64,000 nt of DNA from Paenibacillus sp. 32352 (lineage in GTDB: Bacteria; Bacillota; Bacilli; Paenibacillales; NBRC-103111): NCBI RefSeq assembly GCF_002042965.1, contig NZ_MZNT01000001.1:496001-560000 (forward strand), read 5' to 3'. The notes under the pieces were generated by a model. That model was not told where the DNA came from. It did not search any database and saw only the letters and a program-made list of their open reading frames with translations. How positions within the stretch are numbered: the stretch's first letter is position 1; each line of letters opens with the position of its first letter. The position numbers were made by a program, and so were the translations under genes. This document shows positions 51,492 through 60,036 of this stretch, piece after piece.

Positions 51492-52667
51492 TTACTTCGA
51501 CGTATCGGGCTCCTTCTTTTCCTCTTTGCGCCAGCCATAGAGTCCGCCGGGAGCAAAGTATTGATAAAGGTTGCATTCGATCCGTCCGTTGAACAGCTTG
51601 CGCTTCTTATCGGCCGGCCGGCCCATGTACCGTTCCAGCTGCTTGCTTGGGCTCAGTATGAAGGTGGACCAGCTAGGCAGATGGGCGGTTACCCCGCCAA
51701 GCTGGCGAAGCACCTTCTCGACCTCGCTGCTGTCGCCAAGCCGTTCGCCGTACGGCGGATTCGTGATAATGCAGCCATAATCGCCGCGGGGATGCGCCTT
51801 GGCTACAGGCACCACCTGCAGGCTCAGCTCCTTCGCCAGCCCGGCCGCCTTGGCGGCGGCCAACGCCACATCGATCGCCTTGCTGTCGATGTCCGAGCCC
51901 GTGATCTCGAGCGGCACATCGTCCCGCACGAGATCGAAGGCTTCCTCCCGTGCCTCGGCCCACAGGGCCTCCGGCACGACAGGCCACGCCTCGGCGGCGA
52001 AGGTGCGCCTGAGGCCCGGCGCCAAGTTCCACCCGATCATCGCAGCCTCGATCGGAATGGTGCCCGACCCGCAGAACGGGTCGTACAGCGGGCGCTCCGC
52101 CTGCCAGCGGCTTAGCAGGATCATCGCTGCAGCCATCGTTTCCTTGAGCGGTGCTTCCGTCACGAGCTTGCGATAGCCCCGCTTATGCAGGCCGACGCCC
52201 GTAGTGTCGAGGGTCAGCGTCGCCACGTCGTTCAACAGCGCCACCTCAATGACGTACCGCGCTCCGGTTTCGCGGAACCATTCCGTTTGGTAGCGCTGCT
52301 TCATGCTCTCGACGATCGCCTTTTTAACAATCCCCTGACAGGCCGGAACGCTCGACAGCTGGGATTTATGGGAACGGCCTTCCACGGGAAATTCCGCATG
52401 CTCCGGTATCCAATCCGGCCAAGGCAGCGCTTTGGTTCCTTCGAACAGCTCGTCGAAGGTGACTGCCTTGAACTGTCCCATCTTGACCAGGATGCGGTCC
52501 GCGGTGCGCAGCCACAGATTGGCCCGGGCAATGGCAAGCTCATCCCCGACGAAGGTCACCCGTCCGTTCTCGACCGTGACCTGATCGTACCCGAGGTCGC
52601 GAACCTCCCTTGCTACAATAGCCTCCAAGCCCATAGGAGCCGTAGCAATCAAATGAATTTCTGACAT
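51492..52667 (-). CDS. THUMP-domain class I rRNA methyltransferase (RlmL/YpsC-like)
   Basis: 391 residues. An N-terminal THUMP RNA-binding domain (about 1-155) is followed by a Rossmann methyltransferase with PLYDPFCGSGTIPIEAAMIG near 193-212 and the N6-adenine/N2-guanine motif NPPYGERLGD near 300. This fits the 23S rRNA G2445-type methyltransferases, the Bacillus YpsC group. The ATG follows GGAGTGA. GC is higher here than in the flanks. Confidence 0.9.
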   Translation of the reverse strand: MSEIHLIATAPMGLEAIVAREVRDLGYDQVTVENGRVTFVGDELAIARANLWLRTADRILVKMGQFKAVTFDELFEGTKALPWPDWIPEHAEFPVEGRSHKSQLSSVPACQGIVKKAIVESMKQRYQTEWFRETGARYVIEVALLNDVATLTLDTTGVGLHKRGYRKLVTEAPLKETMAAAMILLSRWQAERPLYDPFCGSGTIPIEAAMIGWNLAPGLRRTFAAEAWPVVPEALWAEAREEAFDLVRDDVPLEITGSDIDSKAIDVALAAAKAAGLAKELSLQVVPVAKAHPRGDYGCIITNPPYGERLGDSSEVEKVLRQLGGVTAHLPSWSTFILSPSKQLERYMGRPADKKRKLFNGRIECNLYQYFAPGGLYGWRKEEKKEPDTSK

Positions 52668-52808
52668 ATCAATTATTCACTCCGTAGTCTGTGATCAATC
52701 CCAAATTACCGCTTCATCTTCGGTTGAAGTCTTTTTGGAAAAGCCATACAATAGTCTAGTATAGGATAAACATGGCGTTTATACAAATGATTCGGGAGGA
52801 AAAATTGC

Positions 52809-53444
52809 ATGGAGCAGCTGACGGCGGAGCAATACGTAGAATCTCTTTTGGAACAGGATGAGCAATTGGAAAAGGTAACGAAGAGCATTGCCGAAAGCGG
52901 CATGAGGGACATTTCGGTAGCCAAAGGCTACGGCAAGCTGCTGACGCTTCTTGTCAAAATGAACGGAGCACGCAATATACTGGAGATTGGGGCGCTCGGC
53001 GGCTACAGCGGCATCTGTCTGGCCCGCGGATTAGGGGAGCAGGGGAAGCTGTACTCGCTGGAGCTGAAGCGGGAATATGCCGACCTGGCCCATCGCAATC
53101 TTACGGAAGTGGGGCTTGGCGATAAGGTTGAGTATCGGGTAGGGGAGGCTTTGGACAATCTGGCCCAGCTGGAAGCGGAAGGTCACAGGTTCGACCTGTT
53201 CTTCATCGATGCGGACAAAGGCAATTATCCGAATTATTTGGAATGGGCGATCAAGCTGGCTAACCCGGGTGCCGTTATCGTCGGGGATAACACGCTTCTG
53301 CACGGGGATTCCATGAACCCGGAGGAGAACGGGAACCGGGTAATCAAGATGCGGGAGTTCAATGAGGGCATCACGCGCGATCCGCGTTTGGAAGGTGTTA
53401 TCTTGCCGGCCTACGACGGATTGGCTATTGCCAGAGTCCGCTAA
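52809..53444 (+). CDS. class I O-methyltransferase (YrrM-like)
   Basis: 211 residues. SAM motif ILEIGALGGYSGICLARGL near 58-76, the metal-site FFIDADKGNYPNYLEWA near 136-152, and DNTLLHGDS near 165 mark the catechol/caffeoyl-CoA O-methyltransferase family, which uses a divalent metal. In Bacillus the YrrM relative modifies tRNA hydroxyuridine, one possible role. ATG follows GGGAGGA. Transcribed alone with a strong terminator. Confidence 0.88.
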   Translation: MEQLTAEQYVESLLEQDEQLEKVTKSIAESGMRDISVAKGYGKLLTLLVKMNGARNILEIGALGGYSGICLARGLGEQGKLYSLELKREYADLAHRNLTEVGLGDKVEYRVGEALDNLAQLEAEGHRFDLFFIDADKGNYPNYLEWAIKLANPGAVIVGDNTLLHGDSMNPEENGNRVIKMREFNEGITRDPRLEGVILPAYDGLAIARVR

Positions 53445-53457
53445 AGCCGCATACAAC

Positions 53458-53510
53458 AAAGCCGCTGCATGCGTGCTCCCTGATCGGGCGCGGTGTCAGC
53501 GGCTTTTTTA
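53458..53510 (+). terminator. terminator after the O-methyltransferase
   Basis: AAAGCCGCTG pairs with CAGCGGCTTT; the loop can form a second stem. Six T's close it. Confidence 0.85.
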
Positions 53511-53628
53511 AGATTTCCCCGAAAAGAACGGAATCGGCTTCAAGGCCCACTCCTTCTCTGCGGATTTATTATGTAATACCTGGCCCGCGTTGTTCCGCAG
53601 GATCCGTTCCTAAGAGGAGCTTGCCGAT

Positions 53629-53811
53629 TTACGAAGCCTTCTGAAGTACGGTTTCGTTATCTTCCGGTTTCTGAGGTGCTTGCTTCTCATGATTGTTTTG
53701 ATGGTAGACAACCTGCTTGTTGTGGTCATGGACATCCCACTGTGACCAATACCATATCATCAGCTCTGCACATACGATGACGAACAAAACCTTTTTTACA
53801 CTCACTTTCAT
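53629..53811 (-). CDS. small single-span membrane protein
   Basis: 60 residues. One membrane segment (VLFVIVCAELMIWYW, about 8-22) is followed by a His/Asn/Gln-rich tail (HDHNKQVVYHQNNHEKQ) that could bind metal. GGGGGTG lies five bases before the ATG at 53811. It is downstream of the MFS gene on the same strand and 36 bases from it. No family is recognised. Confidence 0.6.
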   Translation of the reverse strand: MKVSVKKVLFVIVCAELMIWYWSQWDVHDHNKQVVYHQNNHEKQAPQKPEDNETVLQKAS

Positions 53812-53846
53812 GTAAGCACCCCCGAAACTTCGTAAAATGATCCCCG

Positions 53847-55061
53847 TTATGAAGATGAATCCCCAGTACGGGGTTGAGACTTGAAGAGCGCTTTGCGTAC
53901 CCATAATGCATTGGCGAACAGCAGCACGGCGGCCATAAGAAACAGCCCTTGAATATGAAGCCAGCCGGACAATACACCGCCTATAACCGGGCCCAGCATA
54001 TTGCCGAGACTCAGGGCGCTGGTATTAAAGCTGTAAGCGCGGCTTTCCATTCCCTTGGGAGCAAAGCTGCTAATTAATGTTTGCACGGATGGCAGCATTC
54101 CGCCCATAAAGACCCCGAGCATGAAACGTGCGGCAAACAATTGCCAAATATTCGTGACAAAGGCTTGCGGGATGAAGGAGATAGCGGCGCCGATCAAACA
54201 GACGGCCAGGATTTTGACCGACCCGATTCTGTCGCTTAACCGTCCCAGAAGCGGTGAGGCGATCATGTTGGAGAAGCCGGTGACCGAACTGACGAGCCCT
54301 GAATAAAAGGCCAGCATTTCGCCTTTGCCGTGTAAATCCTGAACGAACAAGGGGATCAGCGTCATGGAGCTCAGCATGGAAAATTGAATGACGAAAGTAA
54401 CCGCATAAAGAGCGGGCAGCTCTTTCGTTTTTTTAATTTCCTTGAAGCCCTCGATGGTGGAAATATTCGCTTTTTTCTTGGCTGCGGCGGCATCGAAGTT
54501 CTCCTTCACAAGGAACATGGCGAGCAGCGAAGCGAAGAATAGCAGCGGTCCGGTAATGTAGAAGATCGGTCGGAAGCCGACCCATTCGGCCATCAAGCCC
54601 CCGATGAACGGACCAAGGATCGAGCCAGCGACACCGCCGGACTGCAGTGTTCCCATTGCAAACCCCATTTTGTCCTTGGGCGTATTGGTGGACATTAAAG
54701 CGACGGCCGCCGGCATGAATCCGGAGATGACGCCGTTGATAATGCGGAGTCCGAGCAGTTGCCAGGGGCTTGTTGCGAAGCCCATCAGTGTCATGACAAT
54801 AGCCATGCCGAAGCCGGAACGAAGCAGCATGACCTTGCGCCCGTAACGGTCGGAGAGTCCTCCCCAGATGGGCTGGAATAAAAATGAGGTGACGAAATTA
54901 CCCGCGAAGATGAAGCCTGACCACATCGCGATTTGATGGGGATCCGACATGCCCATTTCCTGAATATACAGCGGCAAAAACGGAGTAATCATCGTCATGC
55001 CGCTCATCACTAGAAATTGTCCGATCCATAGGACGATTAAATTAATTTGCCATCTTGCCAA
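53847..55061 (-). CDS. MFS multidrug-type transporter
   Basis: 404 residues with twelve membrane segments. The loop GGLSDRYGRKVMLLRSGFGM near 68-87 and a second copy LLGRLSDRIGSVKIL are diagnostic of MFS drug exporters. AGAGGAGA precedes a TTG at 55061, which starts the protein just before ARWQINLIVLWIGQF, the family's usual N terminus. An ATG at 55094 lacks a ribosome site. Substrate unknown. Confidence 0.88.
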   Translation of the reverse strand: MARWQINLIVLWIGQFLVMSGMTMITPFLPLYIQEMGMSDPHQIAMWSGFIFAGNFVTSFLFQPIWGGLSDRYGRKVMLLRSGFGMAIVMTLMGFATSPWQLLGLRIINGVISGFMPAAVALMSTNTPKDKMGFAMGTLQSGGVAGSILGPFIGGLMAEWVGFRPIFYITGPLLFFASLLAMFLVKENFDAAAAKKKANISTIEGFKEIKKTKELPALYAVTFVIQFSMLSSMTLIPLFVQDLHGKGEMLAFYSGLVSSVTGFSNMIASPLLGRLSDRIGSVKILAVCLIGAAISFIPQAFVTNIWQLFAARFMLGVFMGGMLPSVQTLISSFAPKGMESRAYSFNTSALSLGNMLGPVIGGVLSGWLHIQGLFLMAAVLLFANALWVRKALFKSQPRTGDSSS

Positions 55062-55243
55062 AACGGTTCTCCTCTTTTCCTGATGTCTATCCATATGCGT
55101 ATTGAGTCGCGACCTGAGAATCGCCTAACCCGTCTAATCTCATTGTACCATATGCTTGGGAAATATTCACATTTTGCCCCTTCGACTAGTACCATGGCTT
55201 ATTCTCCAACGAGTTATACAGGACTTTATAGGTGATTGGTTCC

Positions 55244-55272
55244 ATGACCCGCTCGGGAAGATTTGGTATAAT
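55244..55272 (+). promoter_or_regulatory. promoter before the CapA gene
   Basis: ATGACC (55244-55249), a 17-base spacer and TATAAT (55267-55272), with TGG before the -10 giving an extended -10. Confidence 0.6.
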
Positions 55273-55423
55273 GGCAGAAGGTCTTCTTTTTCCCGTACGA
55301 CGTCATTGAGCGGACGGCTGTCTTTCATGCAGCATTTTTAAAAAGGGGTAGATCATCATAGAAGAAACACGATCCGAAATCCAGCAGGAACTGATAGAAG
55401 CACCATCCGAAGAGCAAAAGGAA

Positions 55424-56986
55424 TTGGTGGAATCACGCACCCAAAAACAGCTGGAGGAAAAGAAAAATATTCGCAAGACCTGGATCACTCTCGGCGTTCT
55501 GACCGTATTGACCATTGCCTCATTCAGTTATCTTATGAACTGGTTGAACAAGAAGGATAATCCGGAATTATCCGCACCTCCGGTTGAAGTATCTCCCAAG
55601 GGATCGAGCGGCGCCGCGCCGGGGAATAATCTCGTCAACGGCAGCACAGGGAATACCGATTCCGCGCTTAACGGAAATGCCAAAGATCCCGCTCCTGCCG
55701 CAGATGCAGCGGATAGCGGCAAACAGACCGTCAAGCTAAGCTTTGTAGGGGATGTCATGTTCGGGAGCAAGGTGGAGGACATCCTGAAGAAGAACGGTTG
55801 GGACTATCCATACCGTTATGTAAAGGACTACTTATCGAAGGCCGACATTACAGTAGCGAATCTGGAGACTCCCATTACGATGCGCGGAAGCGCCCAATCC
55901 AAGGATTATGTATACAGATCGTCTCCGCAAGCACTTCCTGCGCTGCAGGCAGCGGGTATCGATTTGGTGAACACCGCCAATAACCATATTCTGGATTATG
56001 GTCCGGAGGGCCTTCTCGATACGCTGGACGAGCTGGATAAGATAGGCATGAAGCGCGTCGGAACGGGGCGGAATAGTGATGAAGCCTATCAATCGGTTAT
56101 TATGGAACGCAATGGAATCAAGATCGCATTTCTCGGATTCAGCCGGGTAGCGGAAAATACGGACTGGTACGCGGGCAAGAACAAGCCTGGTGTAGCGGAA
56201 TCCTACAGCACGAAGCTCCCCCTGGAGGCGATCGCCAAAGCGAGAGCGGAAGCGGATTTGGTTGTCGTCATCGCTCACTGGGGCGTGGAACGCAAAGATC
56301 GTCCGGTTAAGGACCAGACGGATCTGGCACATAAATATATCGATCAGGGCGCTGATCTGGTCATTGCGAGCCATCCGCATGTCGTACAGGGCTTCGAGGT
56401 ATACAAAGGCAAATGGATTGCGTACAGCCTGGGTAATTTTATATTCACGACGAATGAGGAGCCGGCCACATGGGAAAGCATGGTTCTTCATGCGGAATGT
56501 ACAAAGGAAAGGACCTGCGAGCTGCAAATGGTCCCGATCCTGACGAAATGGGCCCAGCCGGTTCGAATGACGGATGAGGACGGAGCCAAGCTGTTTGACA
56601 AGCTTAGCAGCCTGTCCATTAACGCCAAGGTGGATAAGGAAGGGAATATAACAGAAGGACCTCCTCCGCCGCAGCCAACGCCTACTCCTACGCCTACACC
56701 TAAGTCGGCGACTCCAACGAAAAAGCCGGCAGCAACGGACACGAAGAAGGACCAGGGAGCCCCTTCGCAGAAATCGGGAATCACCTCCGATAACGGATCG
56801 ACGAAGTCCTCCGGAAATAATACGGGTTCTGCTACTTCCAAACCGGGAGAACCGCAGCAGACGGTCAAACCTAAGGGAAGCACATCGCCAAAGCCGACAC
56901 CGACACCTACGGCGACACCGAAACCGAAAACGTCGGCCAAGCCGAAACCAACACCGACTCCGGATTCGGATAACAAGGACCCATAA
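55424..56986 (+). CDS. CapA-family metallophosphoesterase (poly-gamma-glutamate type), start uncertain
   Basis: 520 residues from a TTG start. One membrane segment (about 21-41) anchors it with the body outside. A CapA domain spans about 105-390: LSFVGDVMFGSK, TVANLETPIT, NTANNHILDYG, VVIAHWGVE and IASHPHVVQGFE are the metal-site motifs. A Pro/Thr/Lys-rich tail (PTPTPTPTPK and similar) fills the last 120 residues. The frame is open and highly charged back to 55352, where AAAAGGGG sits before ATC-ATC-ATA, so translation may begin at a non-standard codon. It acts on exopolymer or wall substrates, by family. Confidence 0.85.
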   Translation: MVESRTQKQLEEKKNIRKTWITLGVLTVLTIASFSYLMNWLNKKDNPELSAPPVEVSPKGSSGAAPGNNLVNGSTGNTDSALNGNAKDPAPAADAADSGKQTVKLSFVGDVMFGSKVEDILKKNGWDYPYRYVKDYLSKADITVANLETPITMRGSAQSKDYVYRSSPQALPALQAAGIDLVNTANNHILDYGPEGLLDTLDELDKIGMKRVGTGRNSDEAYQSVIMERNGIKIAFLGFSRVAENTDWYAGKNKPGVAESYSTKLPLEAIAKARAEADLVVVIAHWGVERKDRPVKDQTDLAHKYIDQGADLVIASHPHVVQGFEVYKGKWIAYSLGNFIFTTNEEPATWESMVLHAECTKERTCELQMVPILTKWAQPVRMTDEDGAKLFDKLSSLSINAKVDKEGNITEGPPPPQPTPTPTPTPKSATPTKKPAATDTKKDQGAPSQKSGITSDNGSTKSSGNNTGSATSKPGEPQQTVKPKGSTSPKPTPTPTATPKPKTSAKPKPTPTPDSDNKDP

Positions 56987-57000
56987 TCATCGCTTAGGAG

Positions 57001-57036
57001 AGTGAAGGACATCTAGTCGGATGCCTTCACTTTTTT
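57001..57036 (+). terminator. terminator after the CapA gene
   Basis: AGTGAAGG/CCTTCACT stem with an inner CATC/GATG, then a T-run. Confidence 0.85.
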
Positions 57037-57162
57037 ATTGCTTTTCGTAAAGACTATGGCTAATCAGGATAATAAATACTTTCAAAACCACTAGATATAT
57101 AGCATGGAATGGTTTAGAATATAATTATATTTTGAAACTCGATTTCGCTAGTTGAAACAATC

Positions 57163-57291
57163 ATGGCGTGCATGTCCTGCCATTGTTCGGGCATTGACCA
57201 TGCGCAGCTGGCGGCTCTTAAAGGCTGTGAAGAGGCAGCCAGGCCAGCCATTGAGATTTCTTCTCCATTCGATTATGCTATTGGAAAGTAA
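57163..57291 (+). CDS. possible 42-residue Cys-rich small protein
   Basis: ATG to TAA, MACMSCHCSGIDHAQLAAL and so on, with four Cys, three of them in the first eight residues. No ribosome site precedes it, and I know no family. It lies just upstream of the FAH hydrolase gene. It may be chance. Confidence 0.25.
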   Translation: MACMSCHCSGIDHAQLAALKGCEEAARPAIEISSPFDYAIGK

Positions 57292-57317
57292 CTATTATGA
57301 GAAAAGGAATGACCTCT

Positions 57318-57944
57318 ATGGAATCCATTCGCAATATCTACTGCGTCGGCCGCAATTACGGCCTTCATGCGGCTGAGCTCGGCAATGAAGTACCGGATGA
57401 GCCAATGATTTTTACGAAGCCGACCCATGCGCTTGCTGTCATCCAGGGCCAGCCGATTGCGCTTCCGGGAGATCGGGGGGAGCTTCATTTTGAGACGGAG
57501 CTGGTGCTTCACATAGGGACTGATTATCAACCGGGAATGACCGTGGATCAGCTGGTGGATACGATGGCTCTGGGCATTGATTTTACGCTGAGGGACGTGC
57601 AGTCGGTTATCAAGAAGAAGCGCCAGCCTTGGCTGCCGGCCAAAGGATTCCGGAACTCGGCTGCGGTTACAGCATTTCGTGCCTTCCCGGGATCGGATAA
57701 GGTGAAGCAAACGGAATTTTCTCTGCGGCGCAATGGAGCGGAGGCTCAGCGCGGCAACATCAATGACATGATCTTCAACCTTCAAGTCATTGTCGATTAC
57801 ATAGCGAAGCATTATGGTCTGGGTCGCGGGGATATTATTTACACCGGAACACCGGCGGGTGTGGCGGCTGTGTCCTCGGGCGACCGGATGGAGCTCCTGT
57901 GGGGAGAAGAAACCTGGGGAGAATTTACGGTACAATTGGTATAA
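57318..57944 (+). CDS. fumarylacetoacetate hydrolase family protein
   Basis: 208 residues, the short YcgM/acylpyruvate hydrolase type. The opening IYCVGRNYGLHAAELGN, the metal-site HFETELVLHIG near 63 and YTGTPAGVAAVSSGD near 182 are family signatures. Such enzymes hydrolyse or decarboxylate short beta-keto acids such as acylpyruvates or oxaloacetate. AAAAGGAA fits the ATG at 57318 better than that at 57297. The helicase gene follows 17 bases later, so the two are probably co-transcribed. Confidence 0.88.
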   Translation: MESIRNIYCVGRNYGLHAAELGNEVPDEPMIFTKPTHALAVIQGQPIALPGDRGELHFETELVLHIGTDYQPGMTVDQLVDTMALGIDFTLRDVQSVIKKKRQPWLPAKGFRNSAAVTAFRAFPGSDKVKQTEFSLRRNGAEAQRGNINDMIFNLQVIVDYIAKHYGLGRGDIIYTGTPAGVAAVSSGDRMELLWGEETWGEFTVQLV

Positions 57945-57961
57945 TTGGGGAAGGATACCGG

Positions 57962-59998
57962 ATGGATTCCAGTATCCTTTTTTCAATAGAGGGATTTCAA
58001 CATTTTGAACAGCATGGGGGCAAACGAACTTTGGAGCGGTATCCTTTTCAATATGATCATTCCCGGCCCTTTCTTCAACAGGTTGGGAATTGGGTCGCGG
58101 ACGTATTTTACGATATTTTACCGGAATCGGGGTTTGAGGTCCGCGATGAGCAGATTTACATGGCGTTCCAGCTCGAGCGGGCCTTTGCGGAAAAGCAGAC
58201 CATATTTGCCGAAGCGGGCGTTGGCACGGGCAAGACGCTGGTTTATTTGCTGTACGCGATCTGCTACGCAAGATATACGAGAAAACCGGCTGTCATAGCC
58301 TGTGCGGACGAATCGCTCATTGAGCAGCTGGTAAAGCCGGAAGGTGACATCGCCAAGCTGTCTCGCCACTTGAACATGGCTATCGACGCGAGATTAGGCA
58401 AATCGCCGGACCAATATGTGTGTCTGGTTAAGCTGGATGAAGCCAGACTGGGACACGTTGACGTAGACACCTACTCGGATGTGTATGAGCAGCTGCCCGA
58501 ATTTGTCCATGCCAGAGATACGATGCAGGCATTTCATGCCTATGGTGACCGTAGGCAGTACCCTTCTCTCAATGATAATCAATGGGAGAACATCAATTGG
58601 GATGCCTTCCAAGACTGCTTCGTATGCGATCGAAGGCATCGCTGCGGACAGACGCTTTCCCGGGATCATTACCGGAGAGCAGCGGATTTGATCATATGCT
58701 CTCATGATTTTTATATGGAGCATGTGTGGTCCAGTGAGGGAAGAAAGCGGGAAGGGCAGCTGCCTTTGCTTCCTGAGCACTGTGCTGTCGTTTTCGATGA
58801 AGGGCACTTATTGGAATCGGCTGCCCAGAAGGCACTGACCTATAAGCTGAAGCATGTAGTGTTTGAGGAGCTTATCACCCGACTGCTCAAGGGAGAGGTT
58901 CGAGAATCGCTGGCTGTACGCATAGACGAAGCCATTATGCTGAGTGAAGCGATGTTTGAGGTGCTCGAATCCCAGAGCAGGACGATTGCCGGATCGGACC
59001 GGAAGCAGGTCATACTAAATGATCGGCTGCTGCAGGCCATTCAAGCATTTCAACATGTGCTGACTCAGATTGAGGAGGAGCTCGTATTCGAGAGTGAGTT
59101 GTTTACTTTGAACGAGTACCAGCTGCGGATTGTCGAAGAGCATCTGGAGATGATGCAGAAGGCGCTTGCGCTGTTCCATCAATCCGACAATGTGATTTGC
59201 TGGGTAACCGAAAGCATCAACGGGCTGTCGCTCGTCATCATGCCGAGAATGGTGAAGGAAGTACTTCGCGAGAGAGTATTCAGCACGCAGATGCCGGTCA
59301 TATTCTCATCGGCTACTTTATCCGTCGAGGGCTCCTTCGATTACGTTGCGGAGAGCTTGGGCATCGATAAGTATTTATCGTTCTCGGTTGAGTCCTCCTA
59401 CGATTATGAGCATCAAATGGAGGTCATCGTGCCCAAATGGTCCCATAAAGGAACGTTCTCGGAGAAAATGAAAACCGCCGTACGGCTATTGAAGCATACG
59501 GAAGGGAGAGCCTTGATCCTGTTCCCCGCGAAGGATGAGCTCCTGAGGTTCAAGAATGAGATTGTCAACTACCCGGAATGTGCCGATATGCGCTTCGGGT
59601 TTGAGGGGGAGCGGGAGATTAGCCATCTGATAGCGGCATTTCAGAATGACGAACCAAGCATTCTGTGTGCGGTCAGCTTATGGGAAGGCCTGGACGTGCC
59701 GGGGCCATCGCTCTCCAACGTCATTATTTGGTCGCTGCCGTTCCCGCCGCAGGATCCGGTCTTTATGGCCAAACGGCAGGCTTCGGCATCCCCCTTCGAA
59801 GAAGTCGATATGCCGTATATGCTGCTGCGTCTGAAGCAAGGGATGGGTCGATTGATCCGTTCGCGGGAGGACCGCGGGATCATATCGATCTTCAGTGAGG
59901 AGCGTCCGGAGTTCGAAGGTGTATGGGAGCATATTGCGAGGCTGATGCCGCCGGGAGTACATTGGAAGGAAGCGCTGGAGCCTTCGCTTACGACATGA
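57962..59998 (+). CDS. DinG/XPD-type DNA helicase (YpvA-like)
   Basis: 678 residues, superfamily 2 Fe-S type. Walker A is EAGVGTGKTLVYLLYA near 85-100. The Fe-S Cys ligands appear as CLVKLD and CFVCDRRHRCGQ. Walker B is VVFDEGHLLE near 278 (DEGH instead of DEAH). C-terminal motifs are SSATLSVEGSFDY, ILFPAKDELLRF, SLWEGLDVPGPSL and QGMGRLIRSREDRG. By family it unwinds DNA at damaged or blocked forks. GGGGAAGGA precedes the ATG at 57962. A hairpin follows its stop. Confidence 0.92.
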   Translation: MDSSILFSIEGFQHFEQHGGKRTLERYPFQYDHSRPFLQQVGNWVADVFYDILPESGFEVRDEQIYMAFQLERAFAEKQTIFAEAGVGTGKTLVYLLYAICYARYTRKPAVIACADESLIEQLVKPEGDIAKLSRHLNMAIDARLGKSPDQYVCLVKLDEARLGHVDVDTYSDVYEQLPEFVHARDTMQAFHAYGDRRQYPSLNDNQWENINWDAFQDCFVCDRRHRCGQTLSRDHYRRAADLIICSHDFYMEHVWSSEGRKREGQLPLLPEHCAVVFDEGHLLESAAQKALTYKLKHVVFEELITRLLKGEVRESLAVRIDEAIMLSEAMFEVLESQSRTIAGSDRKQVILNDRLLQAIQAFQHVLTQIEEELVFESELFTLNEYQLRIVEEHLEMMQKALALFHQSDNVICWVTESINGLSLVIMPRMVKEVLRERVFSTQMPVIFSSATLSVEGSFDYVAESLGIDKYLSFSVESSYDYEHQMEVIVPKWSHKGTFSEKMKTAVRLLKHTEGRALILFPAKDELLRFKNEIVNYPECADMRFGFEGEREISHLIAAFQNDEPSILCAVSLWEGLDVPGPSLSNVIIWSLPFPPQDPVFMAKRQASASPFEEVDMPYMLLRLKQGMGRLIRSREDRGIISIFSEERPEFEGVWEHIARLMPPGVHWKEALEPSLTT

Positions 59999-60002
59999 CA
60001 AC

Positions 60003-60036
60003 AACAGCCATGCAACCGCATGGCTGTTACCTTTTC
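60003..60036. terminator. hairpin terminator between convergent genes
   Basis: AACAGCCATGC-AACC-GCATGGCTGTT, a perfect 11-base stem followed by ACCTTTTC on the + strand. Confidence 0.75.

Noticed and set aside
53519-53567. Resemblance to repeat family A (GGAATCGGCTTCAAGGCC)
   Set aside because: Only a short match; the arms and flanking GGGG blocks are missing, so it was not counted as a copy.
56650-56980. Pro-Thr repeat region in the CapA C terminus as a separate DNA repeat
   Set aside because: The repeats are in frame and codon-based (PTPTPTP), so they are part of the protein linker.
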